Assembly (NCBI GenBank): GCA_012931725.1
Contig: CM022948.1
Span: 95,205,769 to 95,269,768 of the forward strand
DNA: 64,000 nucleotides
From: Litsea cubeba
Lineage: Eukaryota > Streptophyta > Magnoliopsida > Laurales > Lauraceae
Reading direction: 5' to 3'
The stretch's first letter is position 1. Every line of letters starts with the position of its first letter. The notes under the pieces were generated by a model that did no database searches, was not told where the DNA came from, and was given only the letters and a program-made list of their open reading frames with translations. Positions 22,715-34,500 of this stretch are shown piece by piece. A program made the position numbers and the translations under genes.

Positions 22715-25700
22715 CTACAGATCCGATGGACTCTCCACACGCTTGATTTCGGAGTGGTTATGACTTGTACCTTTTATAATGTCCTGGCCATCCATCAAGG
22801 TAGATCCGATCTCTCCAGTTTCAGTGGCATCAAGATCAGATGCAAACTGGTCCTCCTGAATAGGCTCCATTCGTTGGTTTTCAGCTGCTCTTGACGCATA
22901 CCCATGGCCAGTGTATAAACAATCGTATGAATGAGAGTCCAGAGAATTCGGGCCATAAGTAGATCTGACAGCTGCACTGAACATCGGCCGCATTGCACGT
23001 TTTCTTTCGGGAGAATCTCTAAGTGAAATCCGACAAACAGGGCATGTTGAGTGCTGCTGTAGCCATCTGTCTATGCAATTTACATGGAATGCATGCCCAC
23101 AGTAAGGAAGAATTCGCAGTGTGTCTTTCTCTTGGTATTCCGCAAGGCAGACGGTGCACCTGCCAAAGAAGTTAAAGATTTTCATCATCATTATCAAAGA
23201 CGTATCCCATCAATTTGTAAAAGAGTTCTACTGAGATTCTTTCAAAGATTCTCAGGAATGAAACGCCTAGTTATTCTCTTGAAAAGTTGGTCTAATTTTC
23301 TTCAGCAAGAAAATAATGTTGCGAACTCTCTTGCAAAGATCACAAGACTTCTCAAGGAAGTAACTCGTGACAGTTTATATGTTTTTCCTGATTTTACTAT
23401 TGTTAGTCTCCCGTGGCATGTTTCATCATAGCACCTTTTCTTGAAATGAAGCTCCTCTCGTTTATTGAGTTAAAAACATGAAAACATAAAAACTGATGAA
23501 TAATAAAGATCTTTAACTGCAAGTACTTTCAAATTAGACTTCATACAACTATGAATATACAACTAATTCCAATAACGACGTAAGCACATGTATCAGACAG
23601 GATGATGAAAGTTCTGTAAGTGGATGCTACGTTACCTTCATAATGTGTACGTACCAGTGGCAACAACCAGGGGTGGAACCGTGGAATCAGGAGATTTTCC
23701 TCTTTTTTTAGAAGAAAAAGAAAAGAAAGAAGCAGAGTTGCCAGATTCGCCCCCACCCCTTGCGTTTCCCGCATCAGTTCTACGTTCGCGAATCGAAACA
23801 CTAATCTAAGCACCCCCCATTGTTATGTAACAAGATCAAGAAAGAAGAAAAAAAAAAAAAAAAAAAGACAGCAGAGAATAGAAAGTACAAATATTTAATA
23901 CTAACCTTATTAGTCGTTGCAATCATATCTCTCCCTCTTTTGTAATAAGCTACGTCATGCTCCTTAGACTAGGCAACAATACTAGCTATTGGAAATTTGG
24001 AATGGTTTTTTTAATTTTATTTTTATTAGACTAGCAAGGATTTATGGTTTGTGAGCACCAAGGATTTGAGTTTGGCTTACTGGAACAATTTCTTTTCTAA
24101 ATAGACTAGCAAAGCGTGAATGACAATGATGTTTATGTTTGCAATTATTTATCTTCACACACACAACACACACACACATATTAACATCTCATAAAAACAT
24201 AATACAGCGAATTACGACTACAAATAACGTACCGATAAAACCTACCCCAACTACCGCGTCCCACCCTAAGTAGCGTACCTCGTACCCGTACCCCGTATCG
24301 AAACGAACCGCGTTTCTGGTAATATTGGAAAGAAGAGAAGGAGAGGAGGAATAAATGGGTTGGCGAGAGAGGGGGGGGAGACAGCCCTCATCACCTACAT
24401 ATTTATGTGCTAGGAGACAAGAGTGTAAGGAAGACTTTTTTCTACCTCTGGAAGCATGCATTATTTGTATCCAGTTATGATTTGCTAGAAGTTTGAAATA
24501 AGTACAATCATATATAACAAAGCTGCTTAACAGAAATTTGCAGTGACTAAATCACATGATTGGCCATATCAGACAAGATGCTGAGAAATTTTATATAATA
24601 TCAGATTATATAATCCCATGTGCTTAAAAAATCAACTAGAAGTTATCAGACACCTATCATTGAAATGAGGTGATTTGTCAAAATACACAACTGCCGGCCA
24701 TCGTGACCATAAATAAGTCGCAGCTTGCACAGGGTCATTGACCACCCATGAGGACACATCTTAACCTGTGGGCTATGTGCATAGTCGCAGGGTAAAAGGT
24801 GCACGCAGGGACACAACAAGACTACATGCTTTAGATGTCACCTGATGGGGCACGGGGCTTTTGATGTATTACGCTTGTGCAACAACCAAGAGTAACGATG
24901 CATAGAGCAGATGAACCAGAAAAGACAACTGATGATTCAAATGAGAATGATCCACAAAAAGGGGGATGAAGATCTGGGTGGATGACAGACGAAGATATGA
25001 ACTTTATGGCACAAAACATGAAATGACATATAAGAAGGTATTTATGGCACTTGGCAGCACCTACTCTTGCAGCTGATCTGGGTGGATGACAGACGAAGAT
25101 ATGAAATTTAGGGTACAAAACATGAAATGACATATAAGAAGGTATTTATGGCACTTGGCAGCACCTACTCTTGCAGCTGATCGCACGTCACACCAAATGG
25201 CATCTTCCCCCAACTACATTCACTAATCATCTTACCAAAAACAATAGATAACTTGATATGCAAAAAGCAGCTGATAAACAGAAACTGCATGTTTCATGAT
25301 TCATCATTCACATCCATAGGTGCAAGTACAACATCAGAGTTTGGAGTGATATAACACAACAGAGTGATCCACGATTCCACTTACTTCTTGAAAAGCCATT
25401 CTTACATGATCAAAACTTAAGGTCGTGGTTGAACTACAGAGCCATTTCCCACCTTAAAAGTCCTTTCTAGTCAATACTTAGCTCTTCAATTGAGTGTAGG
25501 CTGTTTGTTATTTGCTTTATTCCTCTCTAAGTTATCTGCTTGTAGGCCATGGCCTATGAGTTAGGTTGTTTCATTGGTGAGTTCTATTTTTTTACAATTT
25601 TGTGCATAGGTTGGAAGGGCTAATGGATGAATATCCGTTCATAAAAATCCCTGACAATTCCTAATCATTTTCAATAATGAAGCACAGTTGGAAGGAGGGG

Positions 25701-28700
25701 TGGAACGCTCAGCCTTATTGTCCTGCATTTGTTTTAATCTTAAGCCTCTTACATCCAATAACAATTGCAGTCTAATTCTTACATTTAGAAATGCAACTCA
25801 TTAGAACCCTAACATAACACGAAATAAAATAAAAACCTTTGGGACTATGTTTATATCCAACTTTAGTGCAAAATTAGCTGGTGCAAATTTTCACTTGAAG
25901 TGAATAAAGAGGGCACCCATGTTGAATGTGTTTGGGTCCTTTGGGCCGTTTTTGGAAGGTCTTCAACTCATGGGTTGCATTAACTCTCGCTGAAAGTCTT
26001 ATAACAATAATAGAGGTGCTGTCTGATTGAGGGCAACCTTTCGACTTAACTAGAAACTACTAATAACTTCAAGTTACAGGCTGATTCACTGGAAGATTTT
26101 TAGTCTCCTTAAAGTTCTCATCTGCATGATGTCAATGTTAGATACCCAAGCATTTCACAATGAATATGTGACTTATGTTTAGGGGTGAAAATGATCTGAG
26201 CTTGGCCGAACTTGAGTTCGAGAATGATTGAAGAGCCAAGCGCGAGGTCGACTTGTTTTTACTTTACCAAGCTTGAGCTCTGGTCTTAAAGGTTTTTTCG
26301 CTTTGGTTGGTGGGGTATAATGCTCTTATACCTTGTATTTCTGGTTTTATTTCTTGTGCGCCTAGCTTTTTCTTCTTAATAAAGTTTCTGTTAGCGATAA
26401 AAAAATAAAATAAAAATAGAGGACAGGTTCAAGCTTATGCTTATGCTGATCAGCTTGTTTTCCTCATACTTGTGTTTTGTGTATATAAATGAGCTGAACT
26501 ATGATTGAACTTAGCCTTGGACTAGAATAGTGCTAAACAAATTGTACTGAGCTCAAGCCAGTGTTTATAGATTAAAACTCAAGTTGAGTCGAGCTGCAAA
26601 GGCCCTAGCTCGAGCTCAGCTCATGAGTTAATTAAGTTGGGCTCGAGCCTGAGCCCAACTGAGATAGGCTCACGAGCTGGCTCAACTTGTTGACAGCCAT
26701 ACCTGCGTTCAAGCCTTCAAACAAATGCAATACATAGTCATTAGAGTTTATCTTCTTTATGATCTTGAAAGGTTACTGCTCATGTAAATTCTTAAATTTC
26801 TCCACTAGAATGTGTCTGGACATAGACACACCACTACCAGGTCATCTTCATCAAAGTTGACAAACATTTGATGTGCAGTCTGCATTTTCCTTCTGAGTCT
26901 CATATCTTAAACTATTAAACCAATTGTAGGACATAGCCATTAAAGCTTACCTTCTTTTTCTATCCTGAAAGGTCATTTCACGTATGCAAATTCTTAACTT
27001 CCCTATAAGAAATTGTTAGGACACACGCTCACCACAAATAGGTCACCTTCATTGAATTCTACAAGTTCCTTTCCAATCTAGAAATGTTGTTAATGTCACA
27101 GTGCCTTGACAATTGCTTATAACTCCATGACAATGTAGAACATAAGCATCTGATCTCTCTCAACTTCTATTTGAAATATGCTACCAGATGTTCATCTTGG
27201 TTAAGAATACCACCTATCCCAATATTGTCTGCCTCACAAGTAACCTCAAAAACCCTGTCCAAATATGACAAATGAAGCACAGAAGTCTTAATCATTTTTA
27301 CTTTGATTGAGTTAGAGCTTTTTTATGGCTGCCTTTATCCATGTCACTGGTCCATGGAAGCTTCGAACCTCATGAATGTTAAAGGGAAGTGATCAATCAA
27401 CAATTGCCTTTACTTTCTCTGAATTTACTTGAAAACCAAAGGAAGAAACTTTGAGACCTAGACTTTTTTAAGATGAAGAAGAACTTCTAGGGGTACTCTG
27501 CCTTTTAGACAGATATATAAATCAAATTTAGAAATGTAAGTTTTGCATATGTAAAATTTACATAAGTTGAACATATTACAACTTTTGTTTCCAAACACCA
27601 TTTTCATGCGCAACTCATTTTACCACATTTTGTTTAACTAGAGGTGTAAATGTATAAGAATTAATTAATATAGAGGAAGAGGACGAAAGGATCTATCTCA
27701 GTTTTTGTATGATTTAGGGGGCTCAGGATCCCATAAACTTTCCTGCAAAGGAAATAGTGGGTCTCAAACATAGTGAACCGTTCGAAAATAAGAAAGCAGA
27801 AAGTGAGATTAAGCTTTTTTGTGTGTTTTTCAAATGTATCTCAAAATTCATGAGGATCTAAGACTTGAGACTTCACGCCTAGGGTTTCTCATTTCTATGC
27901 GAATACTGAGCGGTACGGATCATGAAACAGGGGCCCATAAGAGTAGAAAAATCAGAAGGTGGGATTGAGTTGTTTTTGTGTTTTTCACATCTCAGAATCT
28001 GTGAGGGTATAAGATATGAAACTCCATGCCTTGGGGTTATCACTTATTTAGAATATTGAACAGTTTGGATCAAGAATTATAGGGCCTCACATGAGTGCTG
28101 AAAAATAAAAAAAAAATTGGATTAGGTTGTTTTTGAGCTTTTCACATATTTCTTCAAATCTATGAGGATGTAAGATATGAAACTTTACTTCTAAAGGTTT
28201 TTCAGTTCTATGAAAATGTTGAATGGTTTGGATCACAAATTGGGGTGCCGCAAGAGTGCAAAAAGAAACAGAAAAAAAATGGGATAAGACTTTTTTTTTT
28301 ATACCAGAAACAGGGATTAGATAAAAGCTAAGAGAAAACATAACAAGTTTGCCAGATTTACGGGCTCAAAAATGACCTATGATGCACGGATGCTTCAAAA
28401 TGGGAAACATATCGTGTCATATCGTATCCAATACTTTACTTTTTATGTGTAAAATCCGTGTCCCCACCATATCCATGGCGTGTCCTTGGCATATCCATGC
28501 TGTATCTGGGAATCATTGAAAATGACAGACCCAGACAGAAATACACGACAAGAAACTTCCAACATGCCATCAAAACATTAAGCATAAATAGCCAAAAACA
28601 TGGGATAGGCTGTTTATGCTTTAAGATGTATAAAAAAAGATGGCATGATTTGAACCCCAAACTAATTTGATGAAAGTAGAAAAAAATGCTAACTTGGCAC

Positions 28701-30326
28701 CTTTTCGGATATTTTTAAATAAAATCACATTGTTTACCTATGTAAATGATTTTACCAAAGGGAGGTGTGAAAAACTTTACATGAAAATGGACCCTTTTAC
28801 ACACCAATTTTTTACACGTGTGATTCTTTATGTATGTAAATCCCATGAGACAAAACCATACATGTGTAATTTTTCCACATAAGTAATGATTGAGGTAAAA
28901 TGTTGCAAACAAACGACCCCTCAGCATCGAATCCTCATTGCTTGGAATAGATCAGGGTGGCAATTCCCGACTTGGTTGGAATCATGATGAACAGGTGTTT
29001 TCCCATTAAGGGACCAACAATCTTTTACCAAAACAAAATAAAATTACACCTTAACTAGTCCATAAACAAGCAAACATGTGCAATGCAGCATTGAAGGGGA
29101 AAAGATAATGTGTTCTAACAAGTCCAAAGCATATGGGATCACATAAGATGACAAAAAAAAAAAAAAAAAAAAGATTTGTGTCCTCAGTGAACAAGAAATG
29201 AACGAAAAATGAGAACAACAAAGGAGAAGCTTCGGAAGTAAAAAACTTACTGGGCATCATTACCAGAGGAGAAAAACTCATCGCTGAACTTCTTTTTAGG
29301 AAAGGTTTCTACTACAACAGTCTCCAGCCCATGAAGTCCACGTTCTAGCTGTTTCACAGAAACAATGAGCAATGATTCAGAATCTTCCAATTTCCAAATT
29401 AAAACATTGCACAAAAGAAACAAGGAATACAATGCACCAAAAGTCCATAGTATAATGTGTTAGATCAGACCAATAACATGCTCATAAAGAAAGAATTGAC
29501 CAAAACAATGTCTATGTATAAATAAAAGGATGACCTATAGCATATGGCCATAATAGCAGCACACTGTACACCACAACTTCTGCGCAAAGCTCTTAATAGG
29601 AAAGAGAAAAAGGCAAGCAAGAGAATGATCAATGAGTAAGCCATTGAATCATTAAGGGATATGTCAACTGAAACACACAAGTAACAGCAAATACTAAATC
29701 TCCTTATATTCTAAGATTTTCAGGAACAAAACAAAAGAACAAAGAAGACCTTGTAAATTTGGAAAAAGTATGTGCAACCCATTTTATTGAAAGAATAACA
29801 CGAGATTTCAATTTTTTTTTCTGTTTTTCTTTTCTTTTTATAATGTTACTCAAAACCGAAACCTCAATTGCAACAATCATGTGATACCATAATTAAAAGA
29901 AATTATCCAACAGGAAGAAGAATAACCCAATAAAGAAAATTGAAACTAAACGGATCCAACCACAAAAGTACACTAAAACGTATAACAACAAATCAACTGG
30001 CAATAAGAAAAAGGGCTGGAATAAGAACAGGGACAGCTTCAAACCCAATTCACTCCCATAAAAAAACCATAACATCTAGGGTACAGTACAGACTGGTTAA
30101 ACAAAATATAGTGTGTGTGTATATATATATATATATAAATATAAAGAAAGGAAACTTGAATATTTTGGTGGACTCCACTAAAAATATTTCAATAAGAATA
30201 GCAGCATATTAAAGTTAAAAAAAAGAAAAAGAAAAAAGAACCTCCCTGAGCTATGGTCATATTGAAGATCAATAGGAAAGGATCACCAACTAACTCAACT
30301 TGATCCAATACCTTGAGAACAAATTT

Positions 30327-30362
<36 letters not shown>

Positions 30363-30936
30363 TAATAATAATAATAATAATAATAAAAAACCCAGATGGA
30401 TGGGATAAGGCTATGTTGATTATGAAACAATAAATAAAGAATCTTTCTAAGCTAAGATTCAAATCCAAAGAGTCACTCCAACCTAATCAATATTTCAATA
30501 CCCAAATTACAAACGATGAAATGATACCAATAGCAGTAATTTTACTGATCTTACCATAACAAGATGAAAAAATTAACAGGGCCTTAACAAAACAGCAAAG
30601 AATTATACTAATGATCAGTATAATCATTTTCGATCTTAGTCTTATCTAATCAAACTGTAGTTGATTTCCCAAAGAAGCATATACTAATACAAGACTCAAA
30701 TCATGCCAAAAAATCACACAGCAGATAAAAATAAAAACTAAATTTCAAGATTGACAAATTAAAAAAAAAAATCATACCAAGCTGAGATCCGAACGCACGG
30801 CAATCGGGAAGGACCGGCGGGCGGCGGTCAATTGAACCCGGGCGCACACGAGCCTAGTGCACACGAATACAATAAACATAGTGCTCACCGCGAATCCTAT
30901 CACCGTCATCACAAGATTAATGCCGGAAGCAATCAT
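22715..30936 (-). CDS. ATL-type RING-H2 finger E3 ubiquitin ligase, 233 aa, three exons
   Basis: Exons on the minus strand are 30936-30778 (53 codons), 29348-29251 and 23159-22715. Introns of 1429 and 6091 bp both have GT...AG ends (GTATGATT...AACAG; GTAAGTTT...GGCAG). The second splits the CAG codon of Gln86. Exon 1 encodes MIASGINLVMTVIGFAV, a membrane segment at about residues 4-30, and a basic stretch. Exon 2 encodes ERGLHGLETVVVETFPKKKF, the GLD-like region of ATL proteins. Exon 3 holds the RING-H2 domain, C87-x2-C90-x15-C106-x-H108-x2-H111-x2-C114-x10-C125-x2-C128, with Trp118 in the usual E2-contact position, then a serine-rich tail. ATL proteins are membrane-anchored ligases that pass ubiquitin from E2 to targets, often in defence or hormone responses. 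Substrates cannot be told. I recall the ATL58/59/7 subgroup as closest. No disabling change is visible. Confidence 0.93.
23170..23431 (+). pseudogene. Possible LINE RNase H remnant inside intron 2
   Basis: The plus-strand frame ending at 23431 includes WSNFLQQENNVANSLAKITR, which resembles the C-terminal helix of LINE-type RNase H domains (REAN-VAD-LAK). The catalytic residues of the domain are not seen, and the upstream part overlaps the RING exon on the other strand. This is weak evidence from one motif only. Confidence 0.3.
24971..25178. repeat. 104-bp tandem duplication in intron 2
   Basis: Copies are 24971-25074 and 25075-25178, both starting GATCTGGGTGGATGACAGAC and ending CTCTTGCAGCT. 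They differ only in a few bases near the middle of the unit. Confidence 0.9.
26180..26701. mobile_element. hAT-type MITE in intron 2, interrupted by a LINE fragment
   Basis: The ends TAGGGGTGAAAATGA and (complement) TATGGCTGTCAACAAG fit the TAGGG(G/C)TG class. The interior repeats GAGCTCGAGC-like motifs. Flanks CTTATGTT and CCTGCGTT match at 5 of 8 positions, all differences being transitions, consistent with an old duplication. Confidence 0.6.
26285..26418 (+). mobile_element. Probable LINE 3' end fragment with A-rich tail
   Basis: A T-rich stretch compositionally unlike its surroundings runs into CTTAATAAAGTTTCTGTT and then an A-rich tail (about 26398-26418), in the middle of the hAT MITE. 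This layout is typical of a short 5'-truncated LINE. No target duplication could be fixed. Confidence 0.45.
27765..28300. repeat. Diverged tandem array, 3-4 units of about 150-160 bp, intron 2
   Basis: The anchor TAAGA(C/T)(T/A)TGA lies at about 27858, 28010 and 28171. A second anchor, GGATCA followed by GGGC/GGTGCC and AAGAGTG-type sequence, lies near 27917, 28067 and 28229. Units differ by many substitutions and small indels, so the array is old. Confidence 0.7.
28377..28518. mobile_element. Small hAT-like MITE in intron 2 (family B, copy 2, 142 bp)
   Basis: The left end CTATGATGCACGGATGCTTC and right end GGGAATCATTG pair with the termini of the element at 15962-16082, and the interiors match in reverse orientation (ATATCGTATCC, AAAATCCGTGTCCCC). 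A perfect 8-bp duplication AAAATGAC flanks it at 28369-28376 and 28519-28526. Confidence 0.85.
30331..30387. repeat. (TAA)n microsatellite in intron 1
   Basis: About 18 TAA units with one interruption (ATATAATA). Confidence 0.9.
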
Positions 30937-30959
30937 GATTCCTTCCCAAAAAAAATGCC

Positions 30960-31440
30960 CCCACCCCCACCCCCTTCACATTCCTTCTCTTCTCTTCTCT
31001 TCCCTTCCCTTCCCTTCCCTAGATCTCAACTTCTTCTCTGCAACTTCCTCATAATAATCTTCCCAAAATACCCCTCTAAAATCAAAATTATAGATCTTCA
31101 AAACCAATAATGATAACTACTCTCTACTGTCACAAAATCTTCTCAAAATTTATTTCTCTCTTCCAAGATCTCCAAAGAAAGAAACCAAATCCTAGAACTA
31201 CGTCGAGGGTGCAGGTTTTTTTACGATCTCGACAAAATTCACACCTTTCAATTCGACTGAGATCTTCTTCCTGTGTTTCTGAAAGTATCTGGAACATGTC
31301 ATGGTTTCGTAGTTTTGGGAAAGAAGGGGTATGGTATATAGGGGTATGTGTAGGGGTGGTTTTAGATTCGAGGGTAATTTGGGAAGAAGAAGAAGAAGAA
31401 TAAGAAGAAGAAGAAGAAGAAGGGAAGGGAAGGGAAAAAA
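30960..31440 (-). promoter_or_regulatory. Leader and promoter region of the RING-H2 gene
   Basis: Upstream of the ATG on the minus strand there is a GA-rich leader (complement of the TTCTCTTCTC/CTTCCC repeats at 30982-31020), a TATATA at 31335-31340 that could be the TATA box, and a CTT-rich tract (complement of the GAAGAA microsatellite at 31384-31422). The start site is not defined by sequence alone. Confidence 0.4.
31384..31422. repeat. (GAA)n microsatellite
   Basis: A GAAGAAGAA run with one TAA interruption, upstream of the RING-H2 gene. Confidence 0.9.
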
Positions 31441-31546
31441 GGGAGGGAGAGAGGTGGGGTTGGGAAAGATGGGAGCTTTCTTTGAATGTGAATCAGCGAA
31501 TGTGAAGCCAATGGCAGACTGTAGAGAGTGAGTGATATCAGATATG

Positions 31547-31590
31547 ACCATGTATCATGTATCATGTATCATGTATCATGTTATCATGTA
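31547..31590. repeat. Short GTATCAT tandem repeat
   Basis: Four units of the heptamer ATGTATC followed by a degenerate fifth, immediately left of a TA-rich stretch. Confidence 0.8.
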
Positions 31591-34500
31591 TGTATATCGC
31601 GTATATATTTCATTTGGATTTGGGCCTTTTGTGGGGAAGTTTATAGATTTATAGTGGAGTGGGGTTGATATAAAATTGATTTCTCGTTTTGGGATGTGCG
31701 GTGATGAGCCATACACGTGGCTAAAGTCAACGAGATCTGCAGCACTAGTCTATTAAAATGGCTGGCCAATTGACTTGTATCGATGGTGCCCATATGAGCA
31801 CGAATCGCGGTTTAAATCTTGTCCTTGTTTGCTGCTGCCCCATTCCCAACCTTATCCAATAATCCACGGTTGGATCATGGATGAGATTCCTATTCCGACT
31901 CCTGGTCCGTGTTCTTTGAGAATATTATTTTCTCTATTTTTATTTATTTATTTATTTATTTTGCCTGAAGAAAAATCAAGCATTGAATGAGTGAAAAAAC
32001 TCCACGTCTAGCAGCCTACCTTTGATCAGTGATTCAGTGAAGCTTTTTTTTCATCTCATGATCTGACACCAAATTCAATTTTATACTCATTGATATTTTA
32101 TTAACTATTAGATTTAACCTAAAAAAAATGCTATTAAACTTTTAAGGCTGATAAATCAAGCATTAGAATGATATGAGGAGACTGGTTTTTTGGCCGACTC
32201 TTATCGATAAATTAACATTTTCATCTACTCTACCCCCAATTGATAGGATGCATACTGAACTACACATTACCGATATGGCCCCTGGTTATATAGGAGAAAG
32301 TTTTTTATTTATTTTACGATAAATCTAATGGTGGGGTCAACTGTTATTAGGAAAAAACTTGATGACATCTCGAATGCGATTTGAACCCTAGTGTGATTTC
32401 AGCCCCTGCAACTCAGAATAAGTCTAAGGCTCTAGGCTCTGGATTACATATAAAAGGATGTTTGTAATGTTCTCAACTAAGGTAAATTAAGTTCATTAGA
32501 TGTTTTAGCTGCTAATTGAATATTGTGAAGCGGATGGGCAAGATAGAAACATCTAAAAAATCTTGAAACCTTTAAAAATCCCTTTTTCATTTCCATTTTT
32601 CCTTTTTTTTTCCTATATGATGATTAGATTGCAAATTCTTAGTTGCTTTTTGCACAACAATGTGATGCACAAAGACTTCACAGGCAAATTTTAGAAGGGT
32701 TTTGTTCTCTTATGAACACGTTTTAGAATACAACATAGAGAGTCATTTTGCAAAGATTTTGAATAAGGAGAAAGTTGCAGAAATAGAAATGGATAAAATT
32801 GCATTTCCCTAGTTGTCCAGAGCTCTAGCTCAGCTAGTTACCCCCTTAAAAGAGGTGAGAGGGTGTGATTAATAAATGTGAAGTTTGGATTAGGGCTGGT
32901 CCACATTATTCTAAGATCCTTTTGAATAAGGAGAATAACGAGCAGAGAATTTCTCCTCCGTGGACAAATAAAAAGAAAACTAGGGGTGCATGACAATTCA
33001 CCACTTTTCTCTTGGACTCATTTTCGATTGTTTTAGGTTTAAAATGGAGAAAACTATTGGACTCTTTGTTTGCATAATATATAAGAACTAAATTCACAAA
33101 ATCAGGATTATAAAAAGGGTGAGAGGTAAAAGATATAAGGCGTAAATGTAGATGGGACATTGACTTTCTTAGGTATTAAATTCCTATAAAGTAATAACTA
33201 CGCATTCAATTCTCATTCTACTTTAATTTAGTTTCCATAGAAATTAAAGTTATTTGATAGTCATTTTTTAATATTCACCGATGTTATTTGTTTTTAACCA
33301 ATGATAGAGATACAATAAGTGGTATTCAATTACACAAAAAATGGCCCTTATTATTATTCCTAATGCATGAAGGAAGCTTAGGTTTCAACGGAAAACCTCA
33401 CGCCACCATCCTTAAGTCCATACAGGTATCCTCAATTGTTTAGAATTTCAATCCAAAAAAAATTATCCCAGGGAGTCATAGAGCTGTTGGCGCCGCTGTG
33501 GATAGCGCTTGCTCGGGTGAGCACATTTACTTCAGATCTCCTAGCCACTAGGCCAACTAGCAGAAAAAAAAAAAAAAATACAAATTGTCCCTATCTGCGG
33601 TTGCCTGGTGGTTGTCACATGGGACCATCCTGATGTGGGTTTCCACATCTAACATCTCCATCTATTATATATACGTCCACACACCGTTCTTCTTTTGTCA
33701 AGCTCTAATGTTTTTTTATGGTTTGTGACAACCAAATTTCTTATGATATTTACCCACCTTTAAAATGTCTCTCTTACGCCTCTCTTTTGTATTAATATGC
33801 AATTATCTCTGATCTTGACATGTAATCTTCTATCCTTAGTTCCTTCTGATTTTTCTCATCTCTTTTATGTAACTTGTGAGGAGCCCACATCTTCAAATAT
33901 GTTTTTTCCATTTATTTTTCTTCTATAAGTTTGATGTTTAGATCAAGAACATCACTACTCAATCAAAAGGACACAGACACTCATTTACTTCTCGTCTTTT
34001 TCGTAATACCTTTTCAATTTTTCCCTACATGATACTTTTTATTTATATGATAACATCCCCATTACTCATTCATGATTATCGTATATGATGTGTAGGCTTG
34101 TAAACTTCTTATAACATAACATGTGGTAAAAGTAGAACTATGAAATCATCTACTTAGAAGGAGATTTTCGAAGATGACCATTCATCATGGGGGCCATCTC
34201 TTTCACTGGTAATAATTTTTTGTGATCATTTGTTGTTGGAAGAAATGATTCATATAATAAGAATTCCTCTTTTTATCATTGAAGAGAAGATTTCCATTTC
34301 ATCAAAACTCTAGAAAAAGTTTGGACTTGAACAAAGGGTTCATACATTATCAAACATATGATCATTCCACCGGACATGAAAATGACATATATATATGGGT
34401 AATGAAGAGTCGTAAAGCCAATCATATTGGCAATGAGGGAAATGCGTGATATGCTTGGAGAGCATTATAGATATCGACACACACATACACCCACTATACA

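Larger units (their letters stand above)
23160..29250 (-). other. Intron 2 of the RING-H2 gene, 6.1 kb, rich in repeats
   Basis: The donor GTAAGTTTTTT is at 29250 and the acceptor TTCTTTGGCAG ends at 23160 (minus strand). It contains a possible LINE remnant, an (AC)n tract near 24159, a 104-bp tandem duplication, a hAT MITE with a LINE tail inside, a 150-160-bp tandem array and a second small hAT MITE. These are listed separately. Confidence 0.9.

Noticed and set aside
22795..22998. Second minus-strand ORF over RING-H2 exon 3
   Set aside because: Overlaps the true frame, which carries the RING motif and tail.
31110..31551. ORFs on both strands over the GAA microsatellite
   Set aside because: The repeat is open in all frames, and the region is the likely promoter and leader of the RING-H2 gene.
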